From an uncultured Gemmatimonadota bacterium (GTDB taxonomy: Bacteria; Gemmatimonadota; Gemmatimonadetes; Gemmatimonadales; GWC2-71-9): a DNA stretch of 11,578 bases. Position numbers and translations under genes: made by a program. Position 1 is the first letter of the stretch. Each line of letters begins with the position of its first letter. The notes below the pieces were generated by a model, which was given only the letters and a program-made list of their open reading frames with translations, was not told the DNA's origin and did no database searches. The DNA is taken from contig CAMLHU010000040.1 of assembly GCA_946479825.1 (NCBI GenBank), positions 1 to 11,578 of the forward strand, written 5' to 3'. Positions 1 to 5,704 of the stretch are shown one piece after another.

Positions 1-151
1 CCGGTGCGAACCCCTCCGCCACCCTGTCCACGGACGCCCCGCTGTGCACGGCGGATGCATCTGGTCCCCGGCGTTCCCGGTGGAACGACCTCCGGGCATT
101 CAGACCAACATCCGAAGCCGGCACGGGCCGGCCTGACACGAGGAGGGGTGT
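1..151. other. Leader region upstream of hsp20
   Basis: This stretch before the hsp20 start codon shows no credible gene; the reading frames through it lack a ribosome binding site and family-like protein. It contains a short hairpin-capable repeat, GCCGGC at 117-122 and again at 127-132 (self-complementary, 4-nt loop). An ACCCCTCC at 10-17 is the exact reverse complement of the Shine-Dalgarno region GGAGGGGT at 142-149. I see no convincing -35/-10 pair and no CIRCE-type inverted repeat here. Confidence 0.4.
141..148 (+). promoter_or_regulatory. Strong ribosome binding site of hsp20
   Basis: AGGAGG at 141-146 is a perfect Shine-Dalgarno core five bases before the ATG at 152. It fixes the hsp20 start at that codon. 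It contrasts with hemA, the kinase and potA in the same window, which have little or no such site. Confidence 0.8.
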
Positions 152-610
152 ATGTTCGCGATGGTGACGCGACCCGGCTGGGGCAACAGCGATGTCCGCC
201 GCCTCAACCGCCTGATGGACGAGATGCTCGGCCGCTGGCCGTGGGGGGATGCGGTGACGACGGAGGGCGAGCCGACCGCGACGTGGGTCCCCGCGGTCGA
301 CATCTTCGAGTCGAAGGACGAGCTCCGGCTGGTGGCCGAGCTTCCGGGCGTGAAGCCCGAGGACGTCAGGCTTTCGGTGGAACACGCGACGCTCACGCTC
401 CGCGGCGAGAAGAAGCAGGTCGCGGAAGGGACGACCGACACCGTGCACCGTTATGAGCGGAGCTACGGCGTCTTCCAGCGGAGTTTCCAGCTGCCGGGCA
501 CGGTGGACGCCGACCGGATCCAGGCCCGGTACGAGCACGGCGTACTCACCGTGACGCTCCCGAAGGCCGAGAAGGCCAGGGCGCGCGAGATCGCCGTCCA
601 GGTGATCTGA
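152..610 (+). CDS. Hsp20 / alpha-crystallin small heat-shock protein
   Basis: An ATP-independent holdase that binds unfolding cytoplasmic proteins and keeps them refoldable by DnaK/ClpB; small heat-shock proteins act as large oligomers. The 152-residue product has the usual bacterial length. A variable N-terminal arm (about 1-43) carries the RRLNRLMDEML helix typical of the family. An alpha-crystallin domain covers about 46-138, with VDIFE at 49-53, AELPGV at 62-67 and the hallmark GVLTVTLPK at 130-138. The short tail ends in alternating hydrophobics (EIAVQVI), able to supply the I/V-x-I/V contact used in oligomer assembly. The start is set by AGGAGG five bases upstream. The gene appears monocistronic, followed by a perfect 11-bp inverted repeat. 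Family assignment is secure; the exact member cannot be told apart from other Hsp20 paralogues. Confidence 0.95.
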   Translation: MFAMVTRPGWGNSDVRRLNRLMDEMLGRWPWGDAVTTEGEPTATWVPAVDIFESKDELRLVAELPGVKPEDVRLSVEHATLTLRGEKKQVAEGTTDTVHRYERSYGVFQRSFQLPGTVDADRIQARYEHGVLTVTLPKAEKARAREIAVQVI

Positions 611-641
611 CCGCCTCGGGCGCCGGATGATGTGCCCGTAA

Positions 642-683
642 GGCCGGGGTGAGCCGTCAGTGAAGGCGACGATCACCCCGGCC
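642..683 (+). terminator. 11-bp inverted repeat after hsp20, possible terminator
   Basis: GGCCGGGGTGA at 642-652 is the exact reverse complement of TCACCCCGGCC at 673-683, separated by 20 bases that can form a further GCC/GGC pairing (653-655 with 665-667). It starts 32 bases after the hsp20 stop and lies about 100 bases before hemA. There is no T-tract after it, so it is either a GC-rich terminator without a U-run or a dyad acting on hemA. Termination seems the simpler reading. Confidence 0.5.
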
Positions 684-768
684 GGTGCCGCCCCGGCAGG
701 TGCCGGCCCCGTATTCCTACCGACCCGCCTCCGCATTGGCGCGAATGGCCCGCCTTCAGGGCAAGGGC

Positions 769-774
769 TACTCT
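769..774 (+). promoter_or_regulatory. Candidate -10 box of hemA (leaderless start)
   Basis: TACTCT at 769-774 fits the TANNNT -10 pattern and lies six bases before the GTG at 781, so transcription would begin at or next to the start codon. No TTGACA-like box sits at 16-18 bases upstream, and there is no well-placed Shine-Dalgarno before the GTG. A leaderless transcript would explain both. Call rests on motif and spacing only. Confidence 0.4.
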
Positions 775-780
775 GTCAGC

Positions 781-2028
781 GTGCCAGTCTCCCCGGACCT
801 TCACGTCCTGGCCGTCACCCACGCCACGCACGCGCTCGACGTGCGTGAGCGTCTGTCGTTGCACGCCGACGGCCTGGCGGTGCGCGCCTGCTCGGCGCAG
901 CCGCCCGCCGACGGGGCGATGGTCGTGGCGACGTGTCATCGGGTGGAGCTCTACTGGCTCGGCCGCGCCGATCTCACGCCGGTGTTCGTGGCGCACGCCG
1001 CGGCGGCGGGGGTCGAGCTCGACGTCGAGAGCCTCCTCCGGCGCGACGGCCCGGCGGCGGTCCGCCACCTCTTCGGCGTGACCGCGGGGATGCAGTCGCT
1101 GGCGCTCGGCGACACCGAGATCCAGGGCCAGGTGCGGCGCGGTTGGGAGCTGGCGGAGGCGCGCGGCACCGCCTCGCCGGAACTCGGGCGGGTGGTGGAC
1201 GCGGCGTTGCACGCGGGCAAGCGGGTGCGCAAGGCGCTCGGCGTGTTCGACGACCCGGCGGAGGACGGCCGGGCGGCCGGCGGGCCCTCGCTGGCGGAGG
1301 CGGCCGTCCTGGCCGAGCTCGGCCGCCATCGCGGCACGCCGACGGTCCTGGTGCTCGGCGCCGGCGAGGCGGCGACCGGCGCACTGGACGGGCTGGTGTC
1401 GCGCGGGGTGACGGACGTGACCGTGCTGAACCGGACGCTGGAGCGGGCGGTCGCGCTGGCGGCGTCGCGCGGCGTCTCGGCGGCCGCGTGGGACCGTCTC
1501 GCCACCTACCTCGAGACCGCGGACCTCGTCGTCTCGGCCACCGCCGCGCCCGACGCGATCCTCGGGCGCGACCTGCTGGCCCAGGTCGCCGCCCGTCGCC
1601 AGGGCCGGCCGCTCACGCTGCTCGACATCGCCGTCCCGCGCGACGTGGATCCCGCGGCCCGCGAACTGCCCGGCCTCCGGCTGGTGGACCTGGACGACCT
1701 GCGGCGCGAAGGGCTGGTGGCCCGGGCCTCGCGCGCGACCGACATCCCGTCGGGAGAGGCGCAGCTCGAGCGCGAGGTGGCCCGGTTCCTCGACCAGGCC
1801 CGCTCCCGCGCAAGCGCCGGAGCGCTCTCCTCCCTGCACCAGCTCGGCGCGCGCATCGCGGACGAGGAGACGGCGCGGGCGCTGGAAGCGCTCGACGGCC
1901 TGTCCGAAGAGGATCAGGCCGTCGTGCGCGCGCTCGCGCAGCGCGTGGTCAAGCGGTTGCTGTACCCGGCGTCGAAGGAGCTCCGGGGCGCCGAGTCCCG
2001 GCCCCGGAACGTGGAGCTCAGCGCGTAG
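781..2028 (+). CDS. hemA: Glutamyl-tRNA reductase
   Basis: Reduces glutamyl-tRNA(Glu) with NADPH to glutamate-1-semialdehyde, the first committed step of C5 tetrapyrrole synthesis in the cytoplasm. From the GTG at 781 the product has 415 residues, the normal length. The N-terminal catalytic domain has the nucleophile Cys52 in ATCHRVELY and the HLFGVTAGMQSLALG stretch at 96-110. The Rossmann domain follows, with VLGAGEAATG (191-200), VLNRTLERA (215-223) and LLDIAVPRDVDP (280-291), then a helical dimerisation domain to the C-terminus. Deviations are visible: TCHR replaces the usual TCNR, GDTEIQGQ replaces the common GEPQILGQ, and the segment at about 153-170 is an acidic/Gly-rich replacement of the usual T-G-I-G motif. 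An in-frame ATG at 745 and GTG at 685 would lengthen it, but homology begins at about LHVLAVTH and TACTCT precedes 781. It converges on hemH with 15 bases between stops. Confidence 0.9.
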   Translation: MPVSPDLHVLAVTHATHALDVRERLSLHADGLAVRACSAQPPADGAMVVATCHRVELYWLGRADLTPVFVAHAAAAGVELDVESLLRRDGPAAVRHLFGVTAGMQSLALGDTEIQGQVRRGWELAEARGTASPELGRVVDAALHAGKRVRKALGVFDDPAEDGRAAGGPSLAEAAVLAELGRHRGTPTVLVLGAGEAATGALDGLVSRGVTDVTVLNRTLERAVALAASRGVSAAAWDRLATYLETADLVVSATAAPDAILGRDLLAQVAARRQGRPLTLLDIAVPRDVDPAARELPGLRLVDLDDLRREGLVARASRATDIPSGEAQLEREVARFLDQARSRASAGALSSLHQLGARIADEETARALEALDGLSEEDQAVVRALAQRVVKRLLYPASKELRGAESRPRNVELSA

Positions 2029-2043
2029 TCCGTCCCGCCCGCC

Positions 2044-3117
2044 TCATTGCGTCACCCCGCCTACCGTCCGACATTCGCCGTTCACGCAGCCCGGGCACCG
2101 CATCGGGTACTGGGAGGAGTGCGTCCGTCCCGCGTCGAGGTGCTCGCCGACGATCTCCGCGAGCGCGTCGAGGAACGGCGGCCGGTCGTTGAGCGCCGGG
2201 GCGCGGCGGAACTCCGTGATCCCCACCTCACGGGCCAGCGCGCCGTATTCCCGGTCGATCTCCGACAGCGTCTCGATGTGGTCGCTGGTGAAGGCGATGG
2301 GGATCACGAGCACGCGGCGCTCGCCGCGGGCGCCGAGCTTCCGGATGGTCCGTTCGGTGCTGGGGCCGAGCCAGCGCACCGGGCCGACTTCCGACTGATA
2401 GCAGAGGATGTAGCGGTTGGGCAGGCCGAGGGCGTGCAGCACCGCCTGCACCGTGGCGCCCACTTCCTGGGGATACGAGTCGCCGCGGTCGATGACCGAG
2501 AGCGGCAGCGAGTGGGCGCTGAAGAGCAGCAGGGCCTGGTCCCGCTCCGACGGCGCGAACTGCTCGAGCCCCGCCCGGACCGCGTCGGCGACGGCGCGGA
2601 CGAAGGCCGGGTGGGTGGGCCACCGGTCGATGAGGCTCCACTGGAAGCGCCCGGCCAGGCCGAGGCGCCGTTCGGCGCGCCAGAGGTCGTTGAGGCTCGA
2701 GCCGCTGGTGGTACACGACCACTGCGGGTACTGCGAGAAGGCCACCGCCCGGGTGACGCCGTCGGCCGCCATCGCCCGGAGGGCGTCCTCGCTCGACGGC
2801 GGCACATACCGGAAGGCCACGTAGAAGCGGTGGGGCGCCGTCGCGGGATGGAGCCGGTCGAGCCGTTCCACCATTCCGCGCCCCTGCGCCTCGGTCCAGC
2901 GGCGGATGGGCGAGCCGCCGCCGATATGATGGTAGAGCTCGCGGACCTTCGGGGTCCGGCGGCGCGCGATGAAGCGGCCGAGGAGGTCCTGCGCCGGGAG
3001 CTGCATCAGCTCGCGGTCGGCGAAGAGGCTCTCGAGGAACGGCCCGACGGCGTCCAGCGTCTCGGGGCCGCCCATGTTGAGCATCACGATGCCGGTGGGT
3101 CCGGTGGGAGCGGTCAT
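2044..3117 (-). CDS. hemH: Ferrochelatase with [2Fe-2S] cysteine set
   Basis: Inserts Fe2+ into protoporphyrin IX (or coproporphyrin III in the alternative route) as the closing or near-closing step of haem synthesis. The 357-residue product starts with GIVMLNMGGPETLD, has HHIGGGSP (63-70), the active-site FSAHSLP with His202, and FTSDHIETL with His280 and Glu282, which match His263, His341 and Glu343 of the human enzyme by motif. The C-terminus carries CPGCVNGEC, giving Cys341, Cys344 and Cys349 with the C-x2-C-x4-C spacing of human Cys403/406/411. Cys135 in YPQWSCTTSGSSLN sits where human Cys196 does, so a [2Fe-2S] cluster is expected. No strong Shine-Dalgarno precedes the ATG at 3117; TATGAG lies six bases upstream of it. 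The gene lies 90 bp downstream of the response regulator on the same strand and could be read with it. Protoporphyrin versus coproporphyrin use cannot be settled here. Confidence 0.95.
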   Translation of the reverse strand: MTAPTGPTGIVMLNMGGPETLDAVGPFLESLFADRELMQLPAQDLLGRFIARRRTPKVRELYHHIGGGSPIRRWTEAQGRGMVERLDRLHPATAPHRFYVAFRYVPPSSEDALRAMAADGVTRAVAFSQYPQWSCTTSGSSLNDLWRAERRLGLAGRFQWSLIDRWPTHPAFVRAVADAVRAGLEQFAPSERDQALLLFSAHSLPLSVIDRGDSYPQEVGATVQAVLHALGLPNRYILCYQSEVGPVRWLGPSTERTIRKLGARGERRVLVIPIAFTSDHIETLSEIDREYGALAREVGITEFRRAPALNDRPPFLDALAEIVGEHLDAGRTHSSQYPMRCPGCVNGECRTVGGVTQ

Positions 3118-3207
3118 GCTGGTCTCATACCCGAGTGGGGACGGAAAGGTGCGTCCCCCGGGCGGACCGGGCTATGGGGGGAATTACGGAGGCGGCGCGC
3201 GCCGGCG

Positions 3208-3867
3208 TCAGGAGGTGACGAGGCCGGTCTCGAGGGCGAACTTGGTGAGCCCGGCCACGGTGTGGATCCGGAGCTTGCGCATCAGGCTCTCGCGGTGGGT
3301 CTCGACCGTGCGGTGGCTGATGCCGAGCTCGGCCGCGATCTCCTTGTTGGTCTGGCCCTTGGCGATCCCCACCAGGACGTCGCGCTCGCGGCCGGTGAGC
3401 TGGGCCAGCGCGCCGGAGCGGGACTCGTGGTCGATCTCGCCGCGGACGGCCGCCGAGAGCTTCCTGGCGATGGCCGGGCTGAAGAAGGCCTCGCCGGAGT
3501 GGACCGCCTCGACCGCCTTCCGCAGGTCGGTGGCGGCGGTGTCCTTGAGGATGTAGCCGTGCGCGCCCGCCCGGACCGCCTCGACCACGTACTCGGTGTT
3601 GTCGTACATGCTGAGGATGAGGACCCGGGTCTCGGGCACCCGCCGGCGGAGCTCGGCGGCGACCCGGAGCCCGGAGTCGCCCGGCATCGAGACGTCGAGC
3701 ACGACGACGTCGGGGCGTTCGGCCTCGGCGTGGCGCAGCGCTTCGCCGCCGTTGGCCGCCTCGCCGACGACCTGGAACCCCGGGCCGCGTTCGAGGACGT
3801 GGCGGATCCCCTCGCGGACGACGGCGTGGTCGTCCGCCACGAGGACCCGGATCGGCGCTCCGCTCAT
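3208..3867 (-). CDS. NarL/FixJ (LuxR-type) response regulator
   Basis: A DNA-binding transcription regulator activated by phosphorylation. The 219-residue product has the standard two-domain layout. The receiver domain (about 5-122) has the acidic pair Asp12/Asp13, the phospho-acceptor Asp58 in VVVLDVSMPG, Ser86 in the switch position and Lys108 in YILKD. A linker follows, then a LuxR/GerE helix-turn-helix (about 154-215) with LTGRERDVL and GQTNKEIAAELGISHRTVETH. All phosphotransfer residues are present, so it should be a functional two-component regulator. It starts at the ATG at 3867 behind a purine-rich GGGAGCGGGGGGA leader, 16 bases after the kinase stop. This makes it the obvious partner of that kinase in a shared transcript. 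Its targets are unknown; potABCD and hemH are candidates by position. Confidence 0.93.
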   Translation of the reverse strand: MSGAPIRVLVADDHAVVREGIRHVLERGPGFQVVGEAANGGEALRHAEAERPDVVVLDVSMPGDSGLRVAAELRRRVPETRVLILSMYDNTEYVVEAVRAGAHGYILKDTAATDLRKAVEAVHSGEAFFSPAIARKLSAAVRGEIDHESRSGALAQLTGRERDVLVGIAKGQTNKEIAAELGISHRTVETHRESLMRKLRIHTVAGLTKFALETGLVTS

Positions 3868-3883
3868 TCCCCCCGCTCCCTGT

Positions 3884-5656
3884 TCAAGGTTCGACCACCA
3901 CGCCGCGCGGGAGGGTGACCCGGATGCGGGTCCCGCCCCCGGCGCCGCTCAGCTCGACCGCGCCGCCCAGCGCGGCGAGCCGCTCGCGCATGCCGGTGAG
4001 TCCCATATGCCCCTCGCGCTCGAGGCGCGCCAGGTCCACCGTCCCGATCCCCCGCCCGTCGTCCGCCACCTCGAGCCCGACCGCCGCGGCGTCGGCGGTC
4101 ACGGTCACCGCGACGCGCTGCGCCCCCGCGTGCCGCGCGACGTTGGCCAGCGATTCCTGCAGCGCGCGGAACAGCGCCAGTTCGGCCTCGCCCGAGAACG
4201 GCGGCAGTTCCTCCGGGGCCGCGAGCCGCACCTCGATGCCGCTCCGCTCGGCGAACTCCGACACCAGCGAGCGCAGGGCGGGGAGGAGGCCCAGGTCGTC
4301 GAGCAGCGAGGGGCGCAGGTCGTTGGTGACGCTGCGGATGCTCCGGATGCCGGTGTCCACCAGCTCGACCGCGCGGTCGAGGCGGCGCGCCGTGTCGGGG
4401 TCCGTCGAGTCGCGGAGCACGCCGAGCTGCATCTTGACCGCCGAGAAGACCTGGGCGGTCTCGTCGTGGAGCTCGCGCGAGAGCCGGCGGCGCTCGTCCT
4501 CGTGCTGGCGGACCATCCGCGCCGAGAGGCGCTCGAGTTCGGTGGTGCGCGCCTCGAGGCGGGCGGTGAGGCCGGCGTAGTCGAGCGCGGCGCCGACCTG
4601 GCGACCGAGGGCTACCAGGAAGTCCTCGTCGAGCACGGCGAACGGGTCGCGCGCCTCGCCGACGACGAGGAGCGCGCCGGACGCCCGGTCGGCGGCGAAG
4701 ATCGGCAGGATCGCCACGTAACTGTAGGGGGTCGCCGGGGCGTCGCTCGCGTCCCACTCGTGGGTGACCACGGGCCGGCCGGTCTCGAGGGCGTGGGCGA
4801 TCCGTTCCGCCGCCCGGCCCGCGGGCGCGTGGCCCGACCATCCGGCGCAGGCGCCGGCGCCGCGGACGATGACGAGCCCGCGGTGCGGGTCGGCCGAGAC
4901 CAGCGCGCTCCCGCGCACCGCCGGCAGGGTGAGCGGCCGGTGGAGCAGGGCGTCGAGCCGGTCGCCGGTGTCGGCGCGCTGGAGGTCGCCCGAGAGCGCC
5001 GACAGGGCCGTGAGCCCGCGCCGGAGCTCGTCCAGCACCAGCAGGAGGATGCCGCCCCCCACCGCCAGGAGGAAGAGGACGTCCACGTAGTAGCCCCACG
5101 GCACCCAGGTGCCGCGGGCGCGGAGCACGGGATAGTCGAGATGGTGCAGGCCCCAGAGCAGGAACGCGGCGGCGAGCACCGTCGCGCCGGCGGAGCCGCC
5201 CACCCGCCGCCGGTAGCCCACGAACACCCAGCCGGTCCAGAGGGTGGCGAAGCTCAGGAACAGGACCATCGGGAGCGCGGCCCAGAAGAACGTGTTCATC
5301 GCGTAGATCGCGATGTACGACCAGAGCGGCGGGAAGAGCGCGAGCAGGGCGTAGCGCCGGTCCCACCGCAGGTTCCGCGAGAACGTGAGCGCCGCCCACA
5401 GCAGCGCGAGCGCCGTCCAGCCGGTGACCACCTGGTGCCAGTAGAGCCAGTCCCAGTGCTGCGTGGTGAGGAAGGTCAGGATGACGCCGATGCGGACCAG
5501 GTAGAGCCCGAACGCCGCGGCCCACCAGCCGAAGTACACCCGGCGGTAGCGGAGCGCGAGATACAGGCAGAGCGATCCCAGCGCCAGGGTCACCAGCGCC
5601 TGGAGGATCCCGGCGTAGAGTTCCGCCGGCGTGGCCGGGGGGATGGTGGCGTGCAT
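3884..5656 (-). CDS. 7-TM, GAF-containing sensor histidine kinase (HisKA_3 type)
   Basis: A membrane sensor kinase of the NarX/DegS-like HisKA_3 class, 590 residues from the ATG at 5656. About seven hydrophobic spans fill the N-terminal third (near 15-36, 43-63, 75-92, 102-120, 123-147, 157-176 and 189-209), with aromatic-rich loops. A GAF-like domain follows at about 235-360, then a coiled linker (about 362-390). The dimerisation helix has the phospho-acceptor His397 in SRELHDETAQ. The ATPase domain shows the N box at Asn505 (ESLANVARHA), DDGRGIG at 532-538 and GHMGLTGM at 549-556. No enzymatic residue looks lost. Longer upstream reading in the same frame runs antisense through potA and is rejected; MHATIPP is the first Met before the membrane part and lies ten bases after a TAGATT -10 box. 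The ligand is unknown; the 7-TM block could sense something in the membrane and the GAF something cytosolic. Confidence 0.92.
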   Translation of the reverse strand: MHATIPPATPAELYAGILQALVTLALGSLCLYLALRYRRVYFGWWAAAFGLYLVRIGVILTFLTTQHWDWLYWHQVVTGWTALALLWAALTFSRNLRWDRRYALLALFPPLWSYIAIYAMNTFFWAALPMVLFLSFATLWTGWVFVGYRRRVGGSAGATVLAAAFLLWGLHHLDYPVLRARGTWVPWGYYVDVLFLLAVGGGILLLVLDELRRGLTALSALSGDLQRADTGDRLDALLHRPLTLPAVRGSALVSADPHRGLVIVRGAGACAGWSGHAPAGRAAERIAHALETGRPVVTHEWDASDAPATPYSYVAILPIFAADRASGALLVVGEARDPFAVLDEDFLVALGRQVGAALDYAGLTARLEARTTELERLSARMVRQHEDERRRLSRELHDETAQVFSAVKMQLGVLRDSTDPDTARRLDRAVELVDTGIRSIRSVTNDLRPSLLDDLGLLPALRSLVSEFAERSGIEVRLAAPEELPPFSGEAELALFRALQESLANVARHAGAQRVAVTVTADAAAVGLEVADDGRGIGTVDLARLEREGHMGLTGMRERLAALGGAVELSGAGGGTRIRVTLPRGVVVEP

Positions 5657-5666
5657 CGGTCGGTGG

Positions 5667-5672
5667 AATCTA
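5667..5672 (-). promoter_or_regulatory. Candidate -10 box of the kinase-regulator operon
   Basis: On the minus strand TAGATT reads from 5672 to 5667, ten bases before the ATG at 5656. It matches TANNNT and would give a leader of only a few bases. No good -35 lies at 17 bases. It stands back to back with the potA -10 box in a 48-bp spacer, so the two transcripts may compete or share an operator. Confidence 0.4.
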
Positions 5673-5686
5673 CATCTGGCGGGCGC

Positions 5687-5692
5687 TAGCTT
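5687..5692 (+). promoter_or_regulatory. Candidate -10 box of the potABCD operon
   Basis: TAGCTT at 5687-5692 lies twelve bases before the potA ATG at 5705. TGGAAT at 5664-5669, 17 bases upstream, is only a weak -35. The leader has no Shine-Dalgarno, so initiation is probably near-leaderless. GCTAGC at 5685-5690 is a 6-bp palindrome overlapping the box and could be part of an operator, though it is too short to argue this firmly. Confidence 0.4.
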
Positions 5693-5704
5693 CCGGCTCC
5701 GACC

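Noticed and set aside
82..104. GGAAC at 82-86 with TTCAGA downstream as an ECF-sigma promoter for hsp20
   Set aside because: The -10 part does not match and the spacing is about two to three bases too short for the known GGAAC-type promoters.
685..780. Longer hemA starts at GTG 685 or ATG 745
   Set aside because: The extra residues (Pro/Arg/Ala-rich) have no match to the family N-terminus, and neither start has a ribosome binding site; the GTG at 781 sits next to the homologous region and behind TACTCT.
3155..3181. C5/G5 and CCCGG/CCGGG hairpins between the response regulator and hemH
   Set aside because: The stems are only 5 bp, overlap as alternatives and lack a T-run; in such GC-rich sequence they are expected by chance, so I do not call a terminator or attenuator.
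2047..3918. Long plus-strand open frame (623 codons) across hemH and the response regulator
   Set aside because: It is antisense to two genes with full catalytic motifs and its product is an Arg/Glu/Ala-rich low-complexity string with no family likeness, typical of shadow frames in GC-rich DNA.
3596..5689. Long plus-strand open frame (697 codons) antisense to the kinase
   Set aside because: The opposite strand encodes a kinase with all conserved boxes; the antisense product is compositionally biased and has no start signals.
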